DNA from: Paragonimus westermani
Lineage: Eukaryota > Platyhelminthes > Trematoda > Plagiorchiida > Troglotrematidae
Assembly (NCBI GenBank): GCA_008508345.1
Contig: QNGE01001227.1
Location: 62,001-126,000 of the forward strand
DNA: 64,000 nt
Direction: 5' to 3'
In this document: positions 1 through 11,700 of the stretch, in pieces
Layout: every line of letters begins with the position of its first letter
Numbering within the stretch: the first letter of the stretch is position 1
Position numbers and translations under genes: made by a program
Notes under the pieces: model-generated
Seen by the model: only the letters and a program-made list of their open reading frames with translations
The model's database searches: none
Told to the model about the DNA's origin: nothing

Positions 1-279
1 GGCCATTTTCAATTCGTTTCTATATTGAGCCACTGTGCCGGTAAATTATACAGTTACCCTTACAGGTTTATTTGAGCCGAACTCCAGATTTTCAAACAGG
101 AAAAGGAGGGGCGATATGGGCTGCTGATTTATGAAATGTCTTACATCTCCGCAAGACATCTATAGCTTTTAGGGAGAATGTGAGCATACGGGATGGCACA
201 CAATGTGTACGTATTAATGGTGGAGTTAATTTTGATTGAGTTCATGTTTGTCCGGTAAGTGTAATCCGTAATTAATCAC

Positions 280-450
280 GCGTTCGTCGATCTGTTCCAG
301 AGTATCGTGTTAAGTTCTGTTCTGTTTTTCATCTCCGCCAATGAACTACCAGGCGGAACTTTTCTTATTTGCTGATGATATGAACGTAGTGGGTTTGATG
401 GGGTCGAAGACTCACGGTCAGCTGGAATCAGCCGGGGATGAAGAGTGGTT
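280..450 (+). pseudogene. Scrap of LINE (CR1/jockey-like) reverse transcriptase
   Basis: A short plus-strand frame reads ELFLFADDMNVVGLM around 355-400, which matches the catalytic (Y/F)ADD strand of a CR1/jockey-type reverse transcriptase. A decayed VLGPVLF-like stretch lies before it near 310-340. Stops and frameshifts follow and I cannot trace the rest of the domain. It may be part of an element that begins left of the window. The call rests on one motif and its immediate neighbourhood. Confidence 0.4.
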
Positions 451-3189
451 GCACTAGGAGGCAGCCGGCTGAGTACAGCAAATTGCCAGCGTCTGTGCAG
501 TTTGGTATAGGCATCACTGCAGATACTCCCGGAGAGGGTGAACCAAGTGAAGGATTCAATTGTGTCCAGTGTGAATTATTTTGGCGCGTCGGCCCGATTG
601 GCAGCTGCGACGAACCAGTCGAGGAATGCACTATCCACGCCCGAACTGTAGGTGTGCAGTCAGCAGGATAAAGGTGTATATTCATGGGTAGGGCGCTTTC
701 ACGCGATCTCGTCCAACTCATTATGTGAAGTTTGAACACCATGTCTTTAAAAGAACATCCAGATGCCGGAGAAGGTGTTTACGGGTTTTGAGGTGTGGCG
801 AATACAGATAAGCCGAAGAGATTCAAAATACCAGGTTCTTTTTACTTGGTTCATTAAGGCAGCACGAAGATACTGCGAAGTACAAATATTCTGCCTGCTC
901 TCATCAGGTGATTCTGCAATACAGGGGGCGTGGAATTCTTTTCGTGAATCACTGGAGGCTCGAGGAGGTCCTGCCGAATTTCATCGGGTGGCAGCCAAAA
1001 CTCCCAGAATTGCAGTAGAGAGTAGATTTGGAGGGGAGAGTATGGGGCTAAAAATTCCTTGTGAATGCTAGCAGACCGAAGGTTTTTTCCGAGAAAAATG
1101 ATCAACTTTTTGAACAGATCTATCTTGGATGAGTTACACCATGGACACTGGATCTCCCTTCCAAAGAGAATTGAGTTGGAATTAGGAGTGAAGCTCGAAC
1201 CAGGAGACATTGTTCGCGCACATATACCTTTTCTTCTCACCCGGAAACGTCCGTGCCACTGGGTGAGTGTTCCTCCTTAGTCAACATTCTTCCTCCGTCT
1301 GACCCTCATTGTCGTCTCTCCCAGGTCTCAGTAATGTACGACTGCGGCCATTTTCCACTCTGAGAAGTGGCACGTATGGATAGAATCTGTCGTTTTTTGT
1401 GTCAAGTCAAGTGAACAGTCGTAATGACGTTGCTTGTTTTCTTTGCCTACGAAGGCTAATTAATTTTGGTAGGTCATGAGAGCCCAACAGGGTTGAGCGC
1501 ACTATGGGGACGAGTAGGCGCTTGGAAGAGGCGATGATTAACATGAGCAACAGTAGCGACACCTTGATCAATGAAAAATTCCGAGTGATGCTTTGAACAT
1601 TTTGGTACGACAGTTGCAACCAAAACCTGAGATTTACCTTGGATTTGAAACCGGATGTTTTAATTTCGATTCCACGCCTGGCGAAACGGGATCCGCTAAA
1701 GATCTGCGGTTCATTTCTTTTAATAGCCCATTAGAAGCAGACAAATCGAATGCTGAAATGCTTATCTCGTTTAGTTATCCGTTCTGTCGACGTTTACTTC
1801 TGGGTTGTTGAAGTGTGTAAGAATCTTAAAGACTATCCAGGTTGTGACACATGGTTGTTCGGCAAATTTTTTCTCATTAACTGATTGTGAACTTGGTCAC
1901 TCACGCCGGACAAACATCTTGCCGGTGGTATGCCCCGATCCTTTTATCATTGCCTTAAAAAACAACGTTGCAGAAAGGTGGCGTCAGTGGCACAGGGTGA
2001 CGTGCGCGATAGACGGTGTCATCGACCGTGTACACACATGACCAAAAAACTGTAAAAATTGCATGGCAGGTATCCTGACCTGTGCTGGGTTTGTTTAGAA
2101 TGCAAAGCCAGAGGAGAATCGTCACTCGGACTTCCAGACAGGTTGGAACCCTTAATAGATGTTTCGCACAGCGCGATTTTTGGCGTCCTTTCACTAAGTC
2201 GGAATACCAACCAAACTCGGGGTTCGGCTAATTCGGAAACAGATACCAAACATCCTGGAAACCTGAGTAAAGGCAACTGCAGTCCGACGGCATTCTACTA
2301 GCAGCGCGTGGACCCCACACTGGAAGGAAGTCCAACTGTTCGGTCCACTCTATCTACATCGACGGGGTTAGCCGCGAGAACAAAACCTTGATTTTTCTGA
2401 ACCTCCAGAAATAGAATGAAGCTGCTTAAGTACCTCAATAGTCAACTACCAGTCAAGCTACAGCATCAGGGAAATAAGTAATTTCAGCGCCATAGGGGCC
2501 AGTGAAGATTGCGTGACGCCCATAAATTATCGTGTGCTCCAAAGTCCCAGTGGCCCAACAGACACGGATAAAGCTTTTACACGAACAGCGCAACACCAGG
2601 TCACCCATGTAGAATTCCGACCGGACCACAAATACAATTTAATGCAACTAGACCAATGCAAAGCTCCAATGAGACCACTCGAAAAGAAGTTAGAAACATA
2701 CTTATCGACGCCTTCGAACCGCTCATACAGAACTCTACATATAGGTGATCCTCAGATGGACAATTAATTATGGCTGTTTTGCAAAACGCTGGACTACCCA
2801 CAGTGACAAAATTTCGCCGACCACACAGACTTGATAGGTGATCCGTAACTATCACACAAACGAATAGACCCAGACTGCGCCCAGTCGAATTTTGAAACTA
2901 CAAAATTTGAGATCTGACAAAAACTAGGGTTGGCACGATACCTTAGAGGAGGCCGGAGGGCGCACAAACATACGTCGCAACTATGACCCATATGTGGTGT
3001 TGTTGGCTGTACCAGAGATCACAGACGAAAGTTTTGACACAAACCAGGGTCAAGAAGCAACTCATAGTTCCAAGGGAACAAGGTGACGATTCAACGGTCT
3101 AGGTTAGCCAACCACCGAGGTTGGCCTCAAGCTTGTTCGAACCCGCATTTAAAATAGCAGACCTATCCACTCGAGGAAATATCCCAGGG
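451..3189. other. No recognised gene; 5' flank of the CR1-like remnant
   Basis: Short unrelated open frames only. The longest are 128 codons on the minus strand (854-1240) and about 100 codons on the plus strand (763-1071); neither shows a domain I know. The right part may hold the decayed 5' end or first ORF of the CR1-like LINE that is recognisable from 3190 onward, but I cannot demonstrate that. Confidence 0.5.
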
Positions 3190-5450
3190 ATCAGGTATGA
3201 CCAAATTGCGCAATAATCTGCAAACCAGGTCACCGGAGCTGAACGACATGTTGGTCAATGCGTGCAGTTTGCTTAATAGGAGAGAGGGGCTGCAAACAGA
3301 GACTAACTCGGTAGACGTTCGCTTGCCTACAGAAATAGGCTTGAAGAAGAAGATTTAGGGGATTGGGTGCTTGGATCCCAATGGTGCACCAATGACCGGA
3401 AAAATGTCACTGGAGGTGGTTGTCTTTTGTTCACCCGCGAACTGTTACTGCAACCGTATGGGTATTCAAACTGCCGCTGACCTTCCTCATGTCGACTTCC
3501 CACCGTTGGTCTTTGAAGTGTACCCAAACACAGGTGCGACACTTGAGCGAGACAAAGCACTGCTGTAAATTTTCTGGACGGCTCGCCAATCAAGCTATCG
3601 CTTGTGCGTTCTCGTGGGTTCGGATTCTGCTAAGACCAGCTAGCTATCGAGGTCTGTCAGTAGTAAAAGTTTTAATCACAACTTGAATAATATTGTCAAC
3701 GATTTCGCAATGACACAACAGGTTGGTTTGGCAGTGAGATCCTGACCTAGCCAGGTAGCTTCGGCGCCAAACTTAGTCACAACGCGTCACAGTATCGACT
3801 TCGCAAACGTGTGGTATGCAGCACCACCCGAAAAAGTGGTCACATGATAATTTATTCCTTGCATGAAGGTTTCCTTTCGTAAAACAGACATACAGAGTGC
3901 AACTTTTATCTGGATTGACCATAGAAAAATGATATTGGAAGCTAATGGAATGACCTGGAATCAACCATCTCCATACAGTACGTCGATAGTCTGTGGACAA
4001 ACTACGTTGACAACCTGGGGGTTCTTCCAGATAATAACGCCCCACAGCCAAGTGGGCATTCTACCGTAAGCATATACCTTGAAAGGCACACACAGCAAAG
4101 TGTTTTGAAAATCTGCATGACAAAACTGACTCAGAAACGAAGCAATCAAGGTAACAATGAATGTTCGTCTGGTCTATGACTTCAACGTAGCATTTGATGA
4201 TGAACAAAACCCAAGGAGATTTTACAGCTATGTATAGCTCGAGTCTTCTTCAAGAAGGAAATTCAGACCACTTTTTCCATATAGCGGAGTGATTACATTA
4301 GGTGACAAGAGGATAACGAACGAGCCCATGCACGGTTTCAAAGTGTTCTTTGCCCAGAGGGTAAGGCACTGGGTCTTGCTCCAACAATGTGGGCGTGGCC
4401 GTGGTGGATCAGAACAATGCGCCCCAAGAAGTTGGGCGATCAAGATCATTGCTGAGCTGTGCGTAATACGAACGACAAGACCACGTCCATCTGACTATCC
4501 TGAAACCCCTGGCCAAAATTCTGGCGTCACCTTTTTCTCAAAAGCCATATATCACCTTGATAAACGGGTTTAGCTGTAAAAGACTGGAAAAGGAGCCACC
4601 ATAATTCCCAAACTGAAAAGATGATAATTGACCAGTTATCGGAAACTACCGACTAACGAGCCTCACTGGTGCCGTCAGCGGAATTTTTCAACTTATGTTA
4701 CGAAGAAAGATATGCCGACTTCTCTGCCGGCAAAAATTTTTCAGACCATCTCAACTTCACTTTCTGTAATGTCGGTCTTGTCTTGCGAATCTGCTGACGC
4801 CTTCAGACACTGTCACGGAGAAGCAGGATGGGGGTAGAATTGATCGAACTGTAGAATCTGGACTTCCAGAAAGCTGTCGATTCTGTCTGCCACAGACTGA
4901 GAGGTTAGAACCCAAGAGAAGCCGGAGTGTCCCTTACAATCTGTTGGTGGATCCAGAGATTTCCAGCTGTCAAGTAGTGCAGGGTGAGATCAAGAGGAGT
5001 ACTTACGGACAATGGTTGTCCGTTAGATGGACTATCTTGAGGTCCAATCCTGTCTTCTTTGGTATACATAAATGACATGGCAATCAACCTGGTCATCCCG
5101 TTACACGTATGCAAATAATATATAAAGCTCACTGAAAGTGCGTCGGACTCGACAACCATCGAAGATGACACTCTGAAAATCTGCGAATGGACCTTAAAAC
5201 GGAATTTATATCTAGATACCTTGAAAATCAGGTACAAGTACTCAAGTTGAATACCTAAAGACCACAGATTCACAATTAAGAAGACACTATCAATATTGGG
5301 TGTGCGGTTTAACTTTTTCACCGAACGAGTGGCAAACTCCTGTAGTAAATTCCCCACAAATACTGTCCAGGCTTCAAGCGCAGATGTATTCAAGAACGAC
5401 CTTTTTCTTACCTTGTACTAAGTGTGGTAGTGGTTTAGCCTTTCATGACA
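3190..5450 (+). mobile_element. Decayed CR1-like non-LTR retrotransposon (endonuclease plus reverse transcriptase)
   Basis: Broken plus-strand frames follow the order of a CR1-like ORF2. The endonuclease start is near 3196 (TKLRNNLQ, later ELNDML). The C-terminal part of the endonuclease begins near 3695 (NDFAMTQQ, then NLVTTRHS at about 3770). The EN-RT linker is at 4150-4360 (PRRFYSYV, then GDKRITNEP). The reverse transcriptase runs from 4500, with IGNYRLTSLTG near 4640, LDFQKAVDSVCHRL at about 4860, GPILSSLVYINDMA at about 5040 and a tail similar to the end of such ORFs (FKNDLFLTLY) near 5390-5420. Many stops and frameshifts mean it is dead and old. It lies directly upstream of the Ly6-like gene on the same strand. 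Confidence 0.72.
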
Positions 5451-5674
5451 ATCAGGATTTGTCATATTTTTTCTTTTATCCCCACAATTAGACCACAAAT
5501 CAGCGCACACGTATCAACAAAACAGGCGATTCAGTCAATCTGCGGGTCATCCAGCCAACCATCGGGACGCAAAAAGACGTTGGTCTATATCAGGTCATGG
5601 ATTTGAAACTGAAGTTGAAATTGATTCGTAATAGAGCGTCAAGGTCATGTGAATAAATAGCGCTCACATGAAAA
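5451..5674 (+). promoter_or_regulatory. Upstream region of the Ly6-like gene
   Basis: This 224-bp stretch between the recognisable LINE end and the ATG must hold any near promoter or 5' UTR, unless an upstream exon lies farther out. It includes an AT-rich GAATAAATA at 5651-5659 and a candidate acceptor TATATCAG near 5590-5597 that could serve cis- or trans-splicing. Neither is proven. The stretch may itself be the old LINE 3' end. Confidence 0.3.
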
Positions 5675-5747
5675 ATGAAATGGGAAACGGGGATTGTATT
5701 ATTTTTAATTTTCATCCCATTGTTTATGGAGATTCATGGCCAAGTCG
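5675..5747 (+). CDS. Exon 1 of the Ly6-like gene (signal peptide)
   Basis: The ATG at 5675 opens a 24-codon frame with a classic signal-peptide layout: a short charged start (MKWETG), a hydrophobic core (IVLFLIFIPLF) and a polar end (EIHGQV). It ends with one base of a split glycine codon before the donor GTACGTG at 5748. Read without splicing, the frame hits TGA at once (GGT ACG TGT TGA), so a splice is required. Another ATG at 5668, seven bases upstream and out of frame, could act as a weak upstream start. No TATA box or spliced-leader acceptor could be assigned with confidence. Confidence 0.82.
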
Positions 5748-8700
5748 GTACGTGTTGAATGTCTTGCAAAACAGGTTACCATACTAATAACCCAGGCATT
5801 GGTCCAAACTTGAAGTGTTACCAATGTAATTCTCTTACCCAACCACGTTGCGCGGATCATTTCGATAACAGAACGATGATCTTGGTTCCTTGCCCTGATG
5901 ACGGCAAAAATTACTCACGCTGTGTCAAAATGATTCAGGAAAGTGAGTGTTTTTGGGGTTGTATCGCCAGTTTTTATAACGCCTATACTTTTTGTCCATT
6001 TTTATTTATACATACCGCTTACTTGTGGTAGCCAGTATGGTTACCAGCAGCTTCAGGTCACCTAAGTTCTACTGTAAGTACCTTTGTATATACATATAAT
6101 ATGCGCTCTCAGGAGGTATTGGAATAATGGCTGTTGTCCTAGCAGCATTCAACCAGCTATCCCAGCCAGCACATGGGACTGTCATAGGATGGTCTACCGT
6201 CCTGTGTGTGTCCTATGTGTGTCCTGTGGGACGGTCATATAAACCGATGCATAAACGCTTCTAACCGTTTGTTTACATGTAAGCTTGTCTATACGCTAAC
6301 AAATACAATGCATAAGATGCTATCATGCGTCAGAATTTTCCCGCTCCGTCACGCAAGGCTGTGAAAGAGAAACTACAAAGGTGGATCCAAAAAGCAAGAG
6401 AAAGGTATGCCAAACTGTATAAGATAAACTCAAACCGCCACATGGATCCAGGGAACGACGACATCGAGTACCCCTGATCGTGCGACTATCGTTGTATATT
6501 TTGCCTTATTAATATAGTCTCACAGTCACTGCCGTATTTTTTTAGGCATCAGACGCCTTTCGATCATTCCGCGATAGCTCGAGGGTGGAGATATTGGTGG
6601 GAACGCTCAGCTACCTGTCGCAAGTGTGATCGTTTGATGACGTGCGGAATCGGAAAAAGCAGTATACCATGTGCTACACCAAACGTTTTCGCGACCGTCC
6701 TATGTGTGACCTAAAAATGTTCAGTTAGGACACTAATAGGACACTCACAGGACGCTCACATAACACTCATAAAACACTTATGGGACACTCAAGACGGTGG
6801 TGCTGGCTGGGTACTGCTGATGACAGTGCTTTAGTGCCCGTCATACTAAGTCGCTTTTTCCCATCTACGAAGTTATCGGGTGCAGAAGAGGCCTTTGAGG
6901 AGAGAGGGAGAGACCAAATTTTTATTCGAAGAAATGTAGATGTGGTCTCTGATAGCGCCATAGACGTCATCGACACGCGAATCAGCTATTGAGGCTAGAG
7001 ACCGGCTGTCGACGAGCAAGTGAACCGGAAGACTGTGACACGTGTGTGTGTTCGGTTCCGCGCCACAGTCACACGAAATGCAGACAAACAGTTGGACAGC
7101 ATACATCATGCGAACTTTCTTAATAGCCTAGGTAAAGTGTGCAACTATGAGTTTTGGAACTATTTTACACATCATACCGCAAGTAGGCCATTGAAATCTC
7201 CAGGTTGTCACAGTACGATCTTCATCCTCATCAGTATCAGTTTTAACGATGCGGTTACACTTGCTTCCGTCCATATCTAAAAATTATAACTTTTCTTCTG
7301 TCAGAGGTAACACTGTTCACTCATTACTAATGTTACCTTCTGCTGACGCGTCAGTAAAAGATAAGTTCACGAACACACTTCAGCCGTTCAAATTCATTGG
7401 TAGTTTTTTAAGTGTTTGTCAGGTTGGGGTAGCAACTGAGTCAGAGAGCAACGAAAAAAAGAACACACTGGCAAAGCACATCAGAAAGAAACATACGGTA
7501 TGATGGGCGTTGGTGTCAATCTGAAATATATACAACATAGTCGACGCGATACCATGCACCCGGAAGTTGGCGTTAGTTTCAAAACGTTTACAATATCGAA
7601 TAGGTTGGTTTGGGGCGCTGTTGTTGAAGTCCACAAGAAGGTGGGGGTGGGTTGCGTACAATGGTTGTTCTGTTGGGATGGGTACTTAAAACAAATGAAG
7701 TTTCAAGTGGCAGTCTCCGTTCCCTGTATTCTCCGCTGTAAGTTCCAACGTGCAGCAAACGATCGCGCTTAGTCACCTTCGCTACAGCACACTATTTTTT
7801 CCACTGCAGTATACAGGCACCGGGAAATACAACAGGAGTTTGAAGTGGTAAATGTATGACTCGAAGGGAAAGCGGAAAACCTGTCTAGCTCGCCGTGACA
7901 TACGACGTCATCCGCCATATGTACATCTCATTACCCTTGCCATATGTGTATGGAAGAAGTCGTGAACAAAATTACACAGACGTGAATTCCCATCCCTCAT
8001 TAAGTGTCCGCAGAAAACAGGTTGCTCAAAGGAGTAATCCCAGCGGATAAGTCCAGAGAACCGGAACAGTTCTGTCGGTCAATGGTACAGAAGAAGCTGC
8101 CTAAAATCAAAGGCTTCCTCATTTTTGAACTCTGACCATCGTCGAAACACTTTTGAGAAGTCTTTATCAAGTAAACAAAAGCAAGTTGTTATGTGTGTGG
8201 TTACTTTACGTTTTCAACCGTCTCCATATCCAGACGTTAGTCTCTGTTACAGGGAGATTCCAGCTACAGTGACACTAGCTTTCATACTACACCAAGACAA
8301 ACGGGGTACATTTATTCGTGAGGGAAATTACGTATAATGTCCACCGGTAGAGCTTCGAACAGTGATTATCTGTGCTGCTTGGCATGACGGAAGGATTTGC
8401 TCGTGCTATTGGAACAATTTGTCAGGGGCTATATAACTTTGTGATCAATACAGACATCCTTCCGAAAACAGCACTCACGCCTGGGCTATCCTGTATGTTC
8501 TGGCTTTCGGTCTGCAGAAGCTCCAACCAATGAGTCGCGATTGACATTGCTCAACTTCTTTTTAGGTCTAAGGTTACCGATAGTAACGCCGTGTGAGGCC
8601 AGCTTAGACGGTTCACTTACCGGTTCATAAAAATATTTATTCACATTCCAGTGTATGCTGCAACCAAAAAACCCAACCATGAAATGGGTGGTTGCCACTG

Positions 8701-11700
8701 GACTAACTTTTCTACAAAGTAACGGCCGTAACTGCGTCTTCGGCGACTGAAAATGTCTGACACCATTACTGTGTAACTGGTTGGCCACTTCATCAGCATA
8801 CATCAGTAATGCTACATGTGTCAAGCGTAACAGGGCAGTTTTCAAACCAGAATGAACGTGCTTCCCACCAGGTGTCACTTTCGAAGGGCACTCACTGGGT
8901 GTACTCAACAGAAAATGGACGTCACCTGGCACAGTTCTTGCCAAACGATTGAACGTTCGTAAGAGTATTGTTACTGCTCTCCTGGAAATTTCATATTCCC
9001 GTCACACTGAGACTGGACCTCGACGTGGTATGACGGCTTGCGCATCTCGATGACCTGTTGGGCTCAAATGGACGGTGTGGTGACCACCACAACAGAGTTA
9101 CTCATACCAGACAGGCCAATAGGTAGAGGTCTGACAAACCACAGTCTCCTGGTCCTCCAGGTTTGGGGTTGGAAGTTGGTTGGCATCTCTTCTCGAAAAA
9201 CGTACCATTTCTGGTACATCACCACCCACCCGCTACCTTGCGGTACAGGCTTTTGCGCCAAGAGCTTTGGTTGAGAACCCTAATCGTTCTCCTGTCTAGT
9301 TATGAGCGTCCTGGCAGTACCTCAGCCTACACACAACCGTGAATCCTCACAAAATCAACAATTCCATAATATGAGAAGAAAAGCGTAGCAAACAAGCTCG
9401 TTTTGGTTTTTTCATCATCAGGCTAAACACAACACATTTATATGGGTTAGATGGGGGTGGAAGATAACATATCACTATAGCGAAAGATGTCAGTCAACAG
9501 TTTTTGTCTGGTTTGAGTCATGACACTTAGTTATGTACCATTGGCCACATGAGTTGTACGAAGTCTGTGAGCGATGCGTCACATCTACGCAGTCATTCTA
9601 TCCTGGGTTTGCGTACACGGCCATGGAAGATTCAACGTTTTGATTAGTCGCTTTTGAGCGCACAATAGTGGTGAGAATAGGCGAATTGCGATGGCCTCTG
9701 CAATTGAAAGTATACGAACTTTGACCTGTTTCGATTGTATCCCACATATTCGGTAGATTGGCTTGAACGATTCGGTCTGATTGATCAGATGATTTGACTC
9801 GATCAAATGCGTGGCGACCGCAGACGAACAGGGCCTCGTCGATCCTCGCGTCAACCACACCGGTTGGTGCTCCCGAATGCGTTCGGATAATCGCCGTGTT
9901 GTGCGACCTATGTAACTTGTTCCACAGGAACAAACGAAACGGTAAACACAAAAATAGGCGGCATGAACAGGCAATATATCTTTTAACTGGGAGCGCAATA
10001 CTGGTGGAGACAAACTGAACGCGTAGTTGAGCTGCGATAAACGCCTTATTGATTGCTACACTAAGCGTCTTGGTTACGGTTTCAGCGACACCATCACCCT
10101 TGAAGTGCAAGGAAATATAATCAGACTTTTTTCTGCAGTTTGTGGTTTATCTATCTTAGCGCTTGTTAACATATTTTTATGAATAAATTGCTCCGGATAG
10201 CCATTTTTAACGAGTGTATTAAATATAAACTGTCTTTCCTCTTCGATGCTGTCGCTCGAACATATTTTCGTGGCCCTTTCTATCAGACATCGAATTAGGT
10301 TTTTCTTTTGTTTTGGTGATAAAAAACTGTTGGAGTTTGTATACTGACCCGTCCAGGTTGCCTTACTACGTCGGCCTCCTCGCAGTATAAACCTGTTCGT
10401 CATATCTGCTGCGTACAGCATGGTGGATAGGCGAGAACATGCTACTGCTGACCCCTCCCCCACTGTCCTATCCAATTTACCTCTCAGGCCCTTTCCGACG
10501 TCCAATTCTGATAATTTCTCCGCAGGTCCCACGACAGATATAATTAATCATAGTAACAATGTGCCGATAAGTCCCAGTTCTCGCCACCCAATCCCAGCCC
10601 TCCCTTGTCCTTTACTTCGACTTAGAAAGCAAACTAACATAGGTGCTTTCAATGTTCGTACTCTAAAACAGATGGCTCAACAGGTTTCTCTCGCATGAAC
10701 ATTAAACTCGCTACATATTGATGTTAACTATATCTCGGAGGGTAGAATCTGTGACAGTAGTCAACGTATGGGATTAACAGCACCCGCACTTTCTACCTGA
10801 TACTGGTTATACGTTTTAGGTGACTCCCTGGCTGCCTTTACCGGTCAAGCGGGAGTAGGTATAGTCCACAGCACGACGGTCGTAGCGGCACTGAAAGATT
10901 GGATTCTTGTTAATAGTAGACGTTGTGCCGTCCGCTTGGCAGGTTCTGTTAGGGTCAATACAAGACGCAAAACTGTCAGAAATGTTTTTTGTTGTGTCTG
11001 CTTACGCCCCAACTGACGTCGGCGTTAGGACGTCTTTTATTCGGATCTGGCTGCTCTCCTCCGGTCGACAAGTGGTTCCGATATAGTCGTTCTGGCCGGA
11101 GATATGAACGCCCACGTCGGCCGCCTTGGTGGGGCTGAATCTCGTTTAGGTGGCAGGTTTGAGATAGTATCACATCGCTTGGACAACGACGGGCGACTAT
11201 TGCAGCTGTGCGCTGAGCATAGGTTGTTCTTAGCCAGCACTAGTTTTAGGCATCGTGCGCGTCATTGTTATACTTGGCGCCCTCACTCTGAATCAGACCT
11301 GGTCTTAGTTAGACCACATAGCTGCTAGTTATAGGTGGCGGGGTTCCATTCAGGACTATCGTTCTTATTGCAGAACGAACCCAGATTCAGATCACGCGCT
11401 GGTACTTTGTCGTTTCTTACTCACTTTTGCTGAGCAACGACCCAACTGACAGCAACGATTGGCTGTCGAAAAACTGACTTTATTGTCGGTGAAGCATACT
11501 TATCAAATCAGCTCAGAAATCTGCCTTAGTAGTTCTCACCCAGAAGATCCTGTTTGCTGCTGGACCCAGATCACACAAACCATTCGTGAAGCAGATACAG
11601 TGACATGCGGCACGAGGGTACATGGAATGAACAAACATTGAAGTTGTTAGAAGCCAGATGGAACATCTCTTCTGGCAGTTCATATAACAAATCTAGAGGA

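Larger units (their letters stand above)
6161..6811. mobile_element. Foldback/MITE-like non-autonomous DNA element
   Basis: A perfect 12-bp terminal inverted repeat CCCAGCCAGCAC (6161-6172) is matched by GTGCTGGCTGGG (6800-6811). Just inside each end are short tandem arrays of an 11-mer in inverted orientation: three units at 6199-6231 (GTCCTGTGTGT type) and six units at 6727-6792 (AGGACACTCAC type). The interior has no transposase frame. Internally repeated subterminal 11-mers with inverted ends suit a foldback or MITE-type element of 651 bp. No convincing target-site duplication is visible at the exact ends, so superfamily is open. Confidence 0.6.

Noticed and set aside
854..1240. 128-codon minus-strand frame as a gene
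   Set aside because: No recognisable motif, hydrophobic profile or exon signals; it overlaps a plus-strand frame of similar quality.
6033..6070. A possible extra exon of the Ly6-like gene between TAGCCAG and CTGTAAGT
   Set aside because: Its phase would be 1 in and 0 out, which does not fit exon 3 (phase 1). Direct joining of exons 2 and 3 already gives the full ten-cysteine fold.
6727..6792. Short regular repeats resembling a CRISPR array
   Set aside because: The units are contiguous 11-mers without spacers, in a eukaryotic sequence, and mirrored at 6199-6231 inside a foldback element.
7249..7503. C2H2 zinc finger suggested by HIRKKHTV near 7476-7500
   Set aside because: Only one cysteine precedes it and the spacing is wrong; there is no second finger.
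8486..8944. 152-codon minus-strand frame as a gene
   Set aside because: No domain, no family resemblance and no usable splice or start context; the surrounding DNA is repeat-rich intron.
9585..10013. GIY-YIG domain read as an intron-encoded homing endonuclease
   Set aside because: It is preceded by reverse transcriptase thumb motifs on the same strand, which identifies a Penelope-like element.
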